Source: Desulfobulbaceae bacterium (lineage in GTDB: Bacteria; Desulfobacterota; Desulfobulbia; Desulfobulbales; Desulfobulbaceae). From it: 64,000 nt of DNA. Each line of letters opens with the position of its first letter. Position 1 is the first letter of the stretch. The notes under the pieces are model-generated. The model was not told the DNA's origin, ran no database searches, and saw only the letters and a list, made by a program, of their open reading frames with translations. A program made the position numbers and the translations under genes. The stretch is taken from contig WFZC01000198.1 of assembly GCA_015489765.1 (NCBI GenBank), positions 21,076-85,075 on the forward strand, in the 5' to 3' direction. Below are positions 1 through 9,117 of the stretch, in pieces.

Positions 1-109
1 GCTCTACCCCCAGTTCCGAGGCAATCATGGTTCGATAGTAGACGGAGAAGGGAGTGCCCCGGGGGCTGAAAAAGGGCTGTGGGGCAATGACCAGCGTTTT
101 AAGTTTCAT
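1..109 (-). CDS. Glycosyltransferase family 4 N-terminus, truncated by window edge
   Basis: Reverse translation from ATG at 109: MKLKTLVIAPQPFFSPRGTPFSVYYRTMIASELGVE; the PFFSPRGTPFS motif is typical of GT4 N-termini. Not in the ORF track because it runs off the window. Confidence 0.7.
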   Translation of the reverse strand, partial: MKLKTLVIAPQPFFSPRGTPFSVYYRTMIASELGVE

Positions 110-129
110 GGGAAGCTGCACAATGCTGT

Positions 130-966
130 TTATCTTGATTTCCGGGAGAGCTGCATGCTGATCTGGTGGTAAAAAAATGGGAAGATACGTTCAGGTGTAC
201 CATATGAGCCGATTTCGACGTTCCTGTCCGAGAGGATGGTGACAAGGGATTGAAATGGCCGCTCCAAATCCACCTTGCCGGGACAGTAAAAGCCAAAGCT
301 GGCCATCTTGTTTTCCTGTCCGGAAAAGGGCAGGGGATCACTGCCCTGCAGGTTGCGGATCCCCCGGTTGCGGGCCTGGGAAAAAAGCAGACTGCGGGGC
401 CAGAAAAAGGGACGGTTCGCGTTGTCGCCCAGGAAGAACAGGGGGGATGTGCGACGTTCAATTTCCTGTCTGACATATTTTCCCCGTCTGCCCCACCATT
501 TCCCGGCTCCCCAGGGCAGGACTGCGGGTATTTTTTTTTCTTCCAGGGTATCCAGCACCTCTGTCAGGGGAAGACCGTCCGCAAAGGCGCCATTCCATCC
601 CAGGGCCAGCACTTCCAACCCTTCCTTGACCACGATCTGCCGTCCGGCAACGACAAACAGGGGGGAATTGCCCTGACGCTCAACTATACGCTCAACTATA
701 GAAAGAACGTTGTTCTCTTCCGTCTGCATGATGGTTGCGGAAGAGAGACCAGGAGTATTGTCCTGAAAATGGGCAAACATATCAGTGCCGGCAGACTCGG
801 TCAACAGCAGGAAAGAGCAGGTTTGGCTGCCTGGTGGCAGGACTTTCCTGTACCTGCGGAAATTTTTAACGGCGACGCGAAAAAAAATATCGGGATCAAA
901 GGCGGGATGAATATGGACATGGGCATCTCCCATGATCCAGTTCTGGTGCTGTTCTGTCCGGTTCAT
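130..966 (-). CDS. PHP/amidohydrolase-like metal-dependent hydrolase (putative)
   Basis: 278 aa ORF with N-terminal GDAHVHIHPAFD metal-binding-like motif; lies just upstream of the GT4 on the same strand. Confidence 0.55.
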   Translation of the reverse strand: MNRTEQHQNWIMGDAHVHIHPAFDPDIFFRVAVKNFRRYRKVLPPGSQTCSFLLLTESAGTDMFAHFQDNTPGLSSATIMQTEENNVLSIVERIVERQGNSPLFVVAGRQIVVKEGLEVLALGWNGAFADGLPLTEVLDTLEEKKIPAVLPWGAGKWWGRRGKYVRQEIERRTSPLFFLGDNANRPFFWPRSLLFSQARNRGIRNLQGSDPLPFSGQENKMASFGFYCPGKVDLERPFQSLVTILSDRNVEIGSYGTPERIFPFFYHQISMQLSRKSR

Positions 967-1482
967 CGTTCCGCCTTTTGGGTTGCTCTGAAATAAACAA
1001 ATGCCCGGATATGACAGGGCAAGTCAACACTATGAACAATGGTAATCTATATGTCAAGATTTTCATTTCTGAAGGTTTCCATAAAGGTCTTTCGCCGGTG
1101 GCGCCATGAAAACGGTTACAAGCCGATGAATCACCAGTCGTGTGTCATTGGTCAGGAAGTTGCCGCTTGACAGGAAGGTGTACATGGTGCATAGTCTGCG
1201 CCATAATAAAGACCAAATAGTTCACTTCAGGTTACTTGATCGGCGGCCCGGCGCAGGCACGAGAGACTGTGGTTTCCCGGCGCAACAAAGCCATAAAACA
1301 GGGCAATGAATCCGGAGGTTCATCTACCCGGATGCCGACGGTGGCAACTGTTCTCGATTTTTATCTCTGTCTTTTGAAAAACCGGCATGACCGCACCAGG
1401 TCGGCCGGCCGTAACAAACAATGGAAATCCCTGGTTTCGGTATGTCGCCTCCATGGAACCCTGGAATTTCCGGATGAAAAAA

Positions 1483-3417
1483 ATGTGTGGAATCTGCGGA
1501 ATACTTTCACAAAAGCCTGTCCGGGAAGATCATGTCCGGGTGATGACCGATGCCCTGGTGCACCGTGGACCGGATGATGAAGGGATATATGTCAAAGATG
1601 GAGCCGGCCTGGGGCATCGCCGTCTTTCCATTATAGATCTCTCCACCGGCAGGCAGCCCATTGCCAATGAAGACGAGTCAATATGGATTGTGTTCAACGG
1701 GGAAATATATAACTTCCCTGAATTGAAACAGGAACTGGTGCAGCGGGGCCACCGGTTTCGCACCCACACCGACACCGAGGTCATTGTCCATCTCTATGAG
1801 GAGATGGGTGAACGTTGTGTGGAAAAACTAAGCGGCATGTTTGCCTTTGCCATCTGGGATGAGAAGCGGCATCAGCTGTTGCTTGCCCGGGATCGGATAG
1901 GCCAGAAACCGCTTTTTTATACGGATAATCATGGTGAATTTCTCTTTGCCTCCGAGGTCAAGGGCATCCTGGCCCATCGGGAAATCCCGCGCGTTCTTGA
2001 TGTGGAGTCCCTCCATTATTACCTTTCCCTTCGTTTTATCCCGCCGCCCCATACCATGTTCGAGGGGATCTGCAAATTGCCCCCTGGCCATACCCTGATC
2101 CGCCGTGACGGCAAGACAATTCTGCGGCGTTACTGGGACCTTGATTTTACGAGCAAGCTTGGGCTTTCAGAAGCCGATTTTATCAGCGGCCTGGATGAGG
2201 CCCTGCACAAGGCGGTCAGCTCGCATCTCATCAGCGATGTGCCGGTGGGGGCCTTTTTAAGCGGCGGCATGGATACCTCGACCGTGGTGGCCTTGATGGC
2301 GGACATCCGCAAGGAACCTTTTAAGACGTTTGCTATCGGGGTCAAAGAGCAGGATTTTAATGAATTACCCTATGCCCGGGCCGTTGCCGATTATTTCCAT
2401 ACCGATCATGTCGAAGAGGTGGTTTCCGCCGATCTTGTCGAGTTGATGCCCAGTATTGTCTATCATCTTGATGAACCGTCGGATTCCATTGCCGCCTGTA
2501 TGTACCAGGCGGCCCGGTTGGCAGGAAGTCATGTCAAGGTGGTGATGGGGGGGGACGGCGGCGACGAACTGTTTGCCGGCTTTGACCGATATATGGGGGT
2601 GGGATATATCAATCACTACGCCCTGTTGCCCCGATTGATTCGGCATGGTCTGCTGCGCCCGTTTTTTCATCTTCTGCCGGACAGCTTCACCTATAAGAGT
2701 TTTGTCCAGAAGCTGCGGTGGATGGATCAACTTGCCGACTACAGCGAAGGGGAACGGTATGCGGAGGCGACGGCGTTCTTTCGGTTCAGCCATTCCCAGA
2801 AGGGACGGTTGTTTACGCAGGAGTATTGGCAACAGCTTCAAAAAATCGATGCCAAACAGATCATTGTCCAGCAGTATAACAAACCCAATGCGGAAGATCC
2901 CATTGACCGGATGCTGTACGCCGATTTCATGACCAGGCTCTCCGAGCATACCCTGATGCTGACCGACCGGATGAACATGGCTTTCAGTCTGGAGGCCCGT
3001 TCTCCGTTCCTTGATCATGAGCTGGTCGAGTACCTGGCCCGTTTCCCCAGCAATCTCAAGATTCGAGGCCGGGAGCTTAAATATATTCTCCGGCGATATG
3101 CCAGGACTATTCTGCCTCCTGAAATTACGGCCCGTAAAAAACAGGGTTTTATGTTTCCTGTTGCCTACTGGTTCAGAAACGAGCTGTATCCCTTTGTCAG
3201 GCAGACCCTGGCCGATTCATTTTTTGTCCGCAACGGTATGTTTGACCGTGATTATGTGCTTGGACTCGTAGAGGATCATCGACATAACCGGGATGATCAC
3301 CATGTCCGTTTGTGGATGCTGCTGAATATGGAGGTCTGGCATCAACTTTATATGGAGAACCGTTCTCCGGATGAGGTGGCTTCATCATTTGCCGAGATTC
3401 GTCGTCGGGCCGGCTGA
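1483..3417 (+). CDS. asnB: Asparagine synthase (glutamine-hydrolysing)-type amidotransferase
   Basis: MCGICGILSQ N-terminus with Cys2 nucleophile, RGPDDEG, FNGEIYNF, SGGMDTS PP-loop. Start set at 1483 because Cys must be N-terminal after Met removal; the ORF track starts at 1387. Confidence 0.93.
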   Translation: MCGICGILSQKPVREDHVRVMTDALVHRGPDDEGIYVKDGAGLGHRRLSIIDLSTGRQPIANEDESIWIVFNGEIYNFPELKQELVQRGHRFRTHTDTEVIVHLYEEMGERCVEKLSGMFAFAIWDEKRHQLLLARDRIGQKPLFYTDNHGEFLFASEVKGILAHREIPRVLDVESLHYYLSLRFIPPPHTMFEGICKLPPGHTLIRRDGKTILRRYWDLDFTSKLGLSEADFISGLDEALHKAVSSHLISDVPVGAFLSGGMDTSTVVALMADIRKEPFKTFAIGVKEQDFNELPYARAVADYFHTDHVEEVVSADLVELMPSIVYHLDEPSDSIAACMYQAARLAGSHVKVVMGGDGGDELFAGFDRYMGVGYINHYALLPRLIRHGLLRPFFHLLPDSFTYKSFVQKLRWMDQLADYSEGERYAEATAFFRFSHSQKGRLFTQEYWQQLQKIDAKQIIVQQYNKPNAEDPIDRMLYADFMTRLSEHTLMLTDRMNMAFSLEARSPFLDHELVEYLARFPSNLKIRGRELKYILRRYARTILPPEITARKKQGFMFPVAYWFRNELYPFVRQTLADSFFVRNGMFDRDYVLGLVEDHRHNRDDHHVRLWMLLNMEVWHQLYMENRSPDEVASSFAEIRRRAG

Positions 3418-3522
3418 ATGCTCTTCTGATACCCCGTAAAAAATTTCCACGTATCCAAGGCCGGCCGTGCCCACAACCTAAGCCCGTAGGCAGCGGCTTT
3501 ATCCGCCATATTTATAGTTATC

Positions 3523-4980
3523 ATGGTTTTCAGCTCGACAATATTTCTCTTTCTCTTCCTGCCCCTTGTCTTTGCCGCCTATTTTCTGGTTGGGTCACGG
3601 GGACGTAACCTTGTTTTGCTGGCGGCCAGTCTTGTCTTTTATGCCTGGGGCGAGACAGTCTATGTCCTGCTCATGCTGGCCTCCATCCTTATCAACTACA
3701 TATTTGGCCTGCTCATCGGGCGGGCACGGGAGCGCGGACACCGGGGAAGGCTTGCTCTGGGCTGGGCGGTTGCCCTTAATCTGCTTCTGCTCGGATTTTT
3801 CAAGTACGGCAACTTTGTCGTTGATAATCTTAATAAAATTCTGGTTTATTTTCATGTAACTCCTGTACATCTGGCTCCGATTCACCTGCCCATCGGCATT
3901 TCCTTTTTTACCTTCCAGGCCATGTCCTATGTGATCGACCTGTACCGCGGTGAAGTGGAGGTGGAGAAAAATCCCGTTGACATAGCCCTGTATATCTCCC
4001 TTTTTCCCCAGCTCATCGCCGGGCCCATTGTCCGTTACCATGACATAGCAAAAAGGTTGCATAAACGGAGTACCGATAGTACTGACCTGGCCATCGGTAT
4101 CCGCCGTTTTATTATCGGACTGGCAAAAAAGGCGCTGGTTGCCAATGTGCTGGGCAAGAGCGCGGACTATCTTTTCTCTGTTCCGTCCCATTACCTGCCG
4201 GCTACGCTGGCATGGCTCGGGGCCCTGGCATATACCCTGCAGATTTATTATGACTTTTCCGGGTATTCGGATATGGCCATTGGTCTTGGCCGGATGTTTG
4301 GATTTCATTTTCCGGAAAATTTCAACTATCCCTATATATCCCAATCCATCAGGGAATTCTGGCGGCGCTGGCATATCTCGCTGTCCACCTGGTTTCGTGA
4401 TTATCTCTACTTTCCACTTGGCGGCTCCCGTCGCTCCACGGCCCGCACCTATTTCAATCTGGTCACGGTTTTTTTCCTCTGCGGCCTCTGGCACGGCGCC
4501 AGTTGGACCTTTGTGGTCTGGGGCCTGTACCATGGCCTTTTTCTGATCATCGAGCGAACGAAAATCGGTGCCGGGCTCCTGGAGTGGTTCCCGGCCTTTA
4601 TCCGGCGGGGGTATGCCCTGTTGACCGTTATTCTCGGGTGGGTTATTTTCAGGGCCGATACCTTCCCCCACGCCATTGGCTATATCAAGGCCATGTTTTC
4701 TCCCGGCCGGCCCCAATTGTATAATTCACAGATTTTTCTCTATATTAACAATGAATTTACCGTCACCTTTATTGCCGCCGTTATCGGGATGACACCGGTC
4801 ATTCACCACCTGGTTATTTCTCTGGAAAAGCGGGTTTGGGCCGGAAATGGCGCTGCCTTTACCTGGCCCCGGGTCCTGTTTGGTGGAGTCGAGCTGATGA
4901 TTTTACTGTTTTTGCTACTCTATTCCATTGCCGCGATTATGGGTGGCTCTTATAACCCTTTTCTTTATTTTCGTTTCTGA
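3523..4980 (+). CDS. MBOAT family O-acyltransferase (AlgI-like)
   Basis: MVFSSTIFLFLFLPLVFAAYF N-terminus, multiple TMs, REFWRRWHISLSTWFRDYLYFPLGGSR and LWHGASWTFVVWGLYHG motifs. Confidence 0.93.
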   Translation: MVFSSTIFLFLFLPLVFAAYFLVGSRGRNLVLLAASLVFYAWGETVYVLLMLASILINYIFGLLIGRARERGHRGRLALGWAVALNLLLLGFFKYGNFVVDNLNKILVYFHVTPVHLAPIHLPIGISFFTFQAMSYVIDLYRGEVEVEKNPVDIALYISLFPQLIAGPIVRYHDIAKRLHKRSTDSTDLAIGIRRFIIGLAKKALVANVLGKSADYLFSVPSHYLPATLAWLGALAYTLQIYYDFSGYSDMAIGLGRMFGFHFPENFNYPYISQSIREFWRRWHISLSTWFRDYLYFPLGGSRRSTARTYFNLVTVFFLCGLWHGASWTFVVWGLYHGLFLIIERTKIGAGLLEWFPAFIRRGYALLTVILGWVIFRADTFPHAIGYIKAMFSPGRPQLYNSQIFLYINNEFTVTFIAAVIGMTPVIHHLVISLEKRVWAGNGAAFTWPRVLFGGVELMILLFLLLYSIAAIMGGSYNPFLYFRF

Positions 4981-6818
4981 TGAGCTGGTTTCAGGCAGAG
5001 AAAAAACGCGTGCCCTGGCAGTACATGTGCACCGCCCTGGTGGCGCTCTATCTTACCGGAGCTTCCTGGCATGGTATTGCCGGCGACGTTACCGGCGGCC
5101 GTTATGGCAGCCTGGTGACCAGGCTTGCGCTTGTCGTGATCGTTTCTCTTGTGACCGGCTGGCGTGCCGGCGGTTTTCTTGCCCGGGAACAGCGGCTGCG
5201 GCCTGATTATTTGCTGTTGATGACCTGTTTCTGGGCAATACTGTTTTATCCCATGGTTTCGCATAGTTCGTATATGGGGCGAAGTGTGCGCCAGGTGGTG
5301 CGCTATCTTGAGCGGCTGCAACAGAAAAATCATGGTTCGATGCTCGATGTTGTCCGGGCATTTCCCGGCACCTATGAGAAATACTGGCAGGATAATTCGA
5401 TCCTGCCCAAGGGGTTTATCTATCTCAACAGCATGGTCAAGGTCTATCTCCTTCATATCTCACCCAATCCAACCGTGGCCCTGGGGGAAAACGGGTTCTA
5501 TTTCGAGGGTTATGGGGCCAGGAAGGTAGAAAAGGGGATTGTGGAATCCTTTGATAATATAGCTGATTACCTTGGCATGATTCCATTTTCCCCCCTTGAG
5601 CTCTGGAAGTGGAACCAGACCCTTGAGGAGCGGAGTTACTGGCTGAAAGAACGCGGGGTTGATTATGTCTTTGTCCTGGCGCCCACCAAGGGGCTGGTCT
5701 ATCCGGAAAATCTGCCCGCTTCACTGCGCAGGAGGATTGGCGGGACCAGGAGGTACATGCAGTTGTCACGCTATCTCCGGAACAATACCGATATTCATTT
5801 TATCGACCTGTTGCCGCCGCTTCTTGCCGCCAAGAAAAAAAGTCCCGATCCCCAGCTTTTTTACAAGACGGATTTTCACTGGAATTTTTACGGTTCCTTT
5901 GTCGCCTATCAGGCCATGGTCCGTGCTTTACAACGATTTTTCCCAAAATATCATCTACGTCCTCTCTCTCTTGACGACTTCACGATCAAGGTAAACAAAC
6001 ACTGGGCCCATCACCGTTTCATGAATATGATCGGCCTGCCGGAGCGGTTGCACCGGCATGAACACTACCTGACCCTGGTGCCCAAACCGGGCACTCCGCT
6101 GTATGGTCTGCGGAATCTGCCCGCAGACGGGGTTCATGACGTATATCCACCCAAGGGAATCTTGACCAACAACAAGGGTGAATCCATGGCCATTCGTATG
6201 GTGCATAATCCCAGGGCCACCATCGACTCTATTCTGTTGCTTGGTGATTCGTTCATGGAAAAATGTGTCTACTATTTCAGCGCCCATGCGAAAGAGGTAT
6301 GGAATTACCGGACCGTGGTCAATTTTCCCTACAAGATTTTTCTTTATAAGAATCCTACTATTACTATCCAGGAAATTCTGAACATGTTTCTGCTCCGGCC
6401 GCCGCCGGAAAATCCACCGGGCATCCGTCAGGAGTATCTTGCAGCCCAGGCTGCCCGCTTACGCGCAGCCGGAGCTGTAATCATCCCCCTTAAGGCGCAT
6501 CCGGTTTCCGGTGGCAGGGTGGCCAGAATCCCTGTTCCTGCCGCGGCATGTAAGGGTCGCCGCTCTATTGTCCGGATAGGGCTTGATGGCGGCGGCAGCA
6601 GAAGGATACAGGTCTCGTTTGTGATGGCGGGTACGAGTGATGAGAAGAGATGGACAGAGGAACGAATGCATGGTAAGCATACCACCTTTTATGTCTCGCT
6701 TCCTCCGGATGGTTCGGTCCGGGCATTGCTGCTCCGTTATGCAGGCAAGTCCACGGCTGCCCCGTCCATTTCCGAAACAGTGCTAATAGCTGGCGCGTCA
6801 GCTCAGAAAGAGGAGTAA
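4980..6818 (+). CDS. AlgJ/AlgX-like SGNH domain protein, putative polysaccharide O-acetylation
   Basis: TDFHWNFYGSFVAY and LLGDSFME motifs; overlaps MBOAT stop by 1 nt (TGATG). Confidence 0.8.
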   Translation: MSWFQAEKKRVPWQYMCTALVALYLTGASWHGIAGDVTGGRYGSLVTRLALVVIVSLVTGWRAGGFLAREQRLRPDYLLLMTCFWAILFYPMVSHSSYMGRSVRQVVRYLERLQQKNHGSMLDVVRAFPGTYEKYWQDNSILPKGFIYLNSMVKVYLLHISPNPTVALGENGFYFEGYGARKVEKGIVESFDNIADYLGMIPFSPLELWKWNQTLEERSYWLKERGVDYVFVLAPTKGLVYPENLPASLRRRIGGTRRYMQLSRYLRNNTDIHFIDLLPPLLAAKKKSPDPQLFYKTDFHWNFYGSFVAYQAMVRALQRFFPKYHLRPLSLDDFTIKVNKHWAHHRFMNMIGLPERLHRHEHYLTLVPKPGTPLYGLRNLPADGVHDVYPPKGILTNNKGESMAIRMVHNPRATIDSILLLGDSFMEKCVYYFSAHAKEVWNYRTVVNFPYKIFLYKNPTITIQEILNMFLLRPPPENPPGIRQEYLAAQAARLRAAGAVIIPLKAHPVSGGRVARIPVPAAACKGRRSIVRIGLDGGGSRRIQVSFVMAGTSDEKRWTEERMHGKHTTFYVSLPPDGSVRALLLRYAGKSTAAPSISETVLIAGASAQKEE

Positions 6819-6821
6819 TCC

Positions 6822-7805
6822 ATGTCTACAGTCGATTATGTTGAGCTGTTTGAACTGGTCAGCAAGGAAAATTTTGATGAACAACGGTATCTGGAGCAAA
6901 ACCAGGATGTAAAAAGGGCTGTGGCCGAAGGGGTGATAGAATCGGCCAGGAAGCACTGTCTTCGCCATGGCCTGAAAGAAAAACGGTCCCAGCAGAAAAG
7001 GGTGGAAGATTATCTTGACGAGCTGGTCCGTCTGCGTAAAAGGAAACTCGTCCGGATCAAAAAGAGATTAAAAAAGGGGATTGATGTCCGCATAAATGAT
7101 CAGATGGTTGTTGATTACACCGGTAGCGGCCGTAAGGAAAAATTCGGATTTTCAGAAACCGACAACGTTTCATCATTTTTTTATGATGACCTGCCCCTTG
7201 AGATCATCAACCGCAATCCGGAGGGCTTGATACTTGACTGCGGAGCCGGCTTCAGGCCGGTGTATTATGAAAATGTGGTCAATTACGAGATTGTGCCCTA
7301 TCCGACAACCGATGTTATCGGCTTTGCCGAGGATCTGCCCTTTGAGGACAATTCCTTTGACGCTGTCTTCTCGTTTGCCGTTTTAGAGCATGTCAAGCTC
7401 CCCTTTGAAGCCGCGGCCGAGATGTGCCGAGTGCTCAAGCCCGGCGGCACCATGGCGGTTTGCACGGCTTTTCTCCAGCCGGTGCACGGTTATCCCCATC
7501 ATTATTACAACATGACGCATATGGGGCTTAAGGCCCTGTTCGAAGACGCAATCGACATAGAGCGTCAGTTCGTTAATTCCGGCACCGGCCCGGTCTGGTC
7601 CCTGTCCTGGATACTGCGACGCTGGGCCAAACAGTTGCCGGTCCGGGAAAGAAAGAAATTTCTGAAGATGAAGGTGGCTGATCTGATAGATCATCCCTTT
7701 GAATACCTTGACCATGGTTTTGTCACCGCCTTGCCGGAAGAGGCAAATTTCGAGCTGGCCTCCGCCACTCTGCTCGTCGGGACAAAGAGGAATCAGCCGG
7801 GATGA
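6822..7805 (+). CDS. Class I SAM-dependent methyltransferase
   Basis: LDCGAGFRPVYYE, EDLPFEDNSFDAVFSFAVLEHV, EMCRVLKPGGTMAV. Confidence 0.85.
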   Translation: MSTVDYVELFELVSKENFDEQRYLEQNQDVKRAVAEGVIESARKHCLRHGLKEKRSQQKRVEDYLDELVRLRKRKLVRIKKRLKKGIDVRINDQMVVDYTGSGRKEKFGFSETDNVSSFFYDDLPLEIINRNPEGLILDCGAGFRPVYYENVVNYEIVPYPTTDVIGFAEDLPFEDNSFDAVFSFAVLEHVKLPFEAAAEMCRVLKPGGTMAVCTAFLQPVHGYPHHYYNMTHMGLKALFEDAIDIERQFVNSGTGPVWSLSWILRRWAKQLPVRERKKFLKMKVADLIDHPFEYLDHGFVTALPEEANFELASATLLVGTKRNQPG

Positions 7806-8022
7806 GACATGGCATATATTCACGCGTTTTTCCATTAAAATCAGGGAGAGGAGCAGCTTTGAGCCTCCTTGAAAAAAATCTGATACCTGATATATTTATT
7901 TTTTGTCCTGTTCAGGTGTTCGGCTGTAAGAACCTGTTGCAATTCCCTGTTCTGTTATCATCGCGGTTTTCCTTACCGGCACGACCGGATCAGACCATTT
8001 CATTACAAGAAACAATCCAACC

Positions 8023-8925
8023 ATGACACCAACAGTATCGGTCATCATACCAGCCTATAACCATGAACGGTTTGTCGGCCAGGCCATTGAAAGCGTTTTG
8101 CAACAGAGCTGGGAAGATCTGGAACTGCTGGTGATTGATGACGGCTCCACGGATAGGACCGGCGAGGTGGCGCAGAGTTACACTGATTCCCGCCTCCAGT
8201 ATTTTTATCAGGAGAACCAGGATGCGTTCAATACCCTGAATCGGGGATTGCAGCTCGCCAGGGGCGCCTTTATCTCTATTCTCAACTCCGACGATGTATA
8301 TGCCACCAATCGGCTGGAACGGCTTATTGCCGAGCAGAAGCGCACCGGGGGCCAGTGTCTCTTTACCGATGTCATTCCCATTGACGAGGCAGGCGGGGTC
8401 TGGGAGGACCCGGATTTCGGCTGGAATCAGTGGCATCGTAAAAACAGGGAGTTTTACTTCTCCCAGGATGATCTTTATACCGGTTTCCTTCATGGCAACT
8501 TCATGGTGACGACTTCCAATCTGTTTTTGACCAGGGAGGCGGTCGATCGCATCGGCGGATTTTGTTCATTGCGCTATCTCCATGATTATGATTATATCTT
8601 CCGGGTCATGCTTGCCTGTCCGGAGCAAGTGGTTTATCTCCATGATGAACAGTTGCTGATGTACCGGATTCACAGTGGTAATACTCTCGGTGAGGCAGCG
8701 ATTATCGGTCGGGAACAGGACAAGGAGGTGATCCGAAAATATCTGTTGAAAGGTATTGCGCCGGAATGCCGGCAGCGTGCTGCGGCCGGTGCGGATCGTC
8801 TGGCGGAACTGGAGCGGGAACTTTGCGAGGTACGGACTGCATTGTCCCCTGTGCCGCAGTCCGGAATCAGGGACCACGCACGCGCTTTGAGCAGAGCCAT
8901 TGTAAAGCGGTTGATCAAGAGATAG
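8023..8925 (+). CDS. Glycosyltransferase family 2
   Basis: VSVIIPAYNHERFVGQAIESVLQQSW, VIDDGSTDRT, ILNSDD. Confidence 0.92.
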   Translation: MTPTVSVIIPAYNHERFVGQAIESVLQQSWEDLELLVIDDGSTDRTGEVAQSYTDSRLQYFYQENQDAFNTLNRGLQLARGAFISILNSDDVYATNRLERLIAEQKRTGGQCLFTDVIPIDEAGGVWEDPDFGWNQWHRKNREFYFSQDDLYTGFLHGNFMVTTSNLFLTREAVDRIGGFCSLRYLHDYDYIFRVMLACPEQVVYLHDEQLLMYRIHSGNTLGEAAIIGREQDKEVIRKYLLKGIAPECRQRAAAGADRLAELERELCEVRTALSPVPQSGIRDHARALSRAIVKRLIKR

Positions 8926-8999
8926 GTTCCCGGCCGGAAACAGGAATTTTCGCATAAACCAGCAAGGCTGGACGGTACAACAAACTATGAAAATCAACA

Positions 9000-9080
9000 G
9001 GTTACGCTAAAAAAAACATGCGTAACCTTATTTTCCTATAAACCAGCATGGCTGGCCAATCTGGTCCAGCCATGCTGGTT
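9000..9080. repeat. Two intergenic hairpins (ggttacgc/gcgtaacc and a perfect 15-bp aaccagcatggctgg/ccagccatgctggtt)
   Basis: Stems at 9000-9007/9020-9027 and 9041-9055/9066-9080, read directly. Confidence 0.8.
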
Positions 9081-9117
9081 CATCTGACAAATCTTTAGAT
9101 TTTCCCGCTTTGGAAGG

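Noticed and set aside
250-996. 248 aa plus-strand ORF opposite the PHP-like gene
   Set aside because: Complement of the better-supported minus-strand ORF with the AHVHIHPAFD motif.
1230-1350. Possible c-di-GMP (GEMM-like) riboswitch before asnB (gcgcaacaaagcc ... cccggatgccgacgg)
   Set aside because: Only short fragments resemble the consensus; GGGCAAACC and the GAAA tetraloop are not in the right order, so not supported without a covariance model.
1236-1577. 113 aa plus-strand ORF before asnB
   Set aside because: Overlaps the asnB start in another frame, low-complexity arginine-rich translation, no motifs.
3595-4716. 373 aa antisense ORF over the MBOAT gene
   Set aside because: Mirror frame of a strongly supported gene; no recognisable domain.
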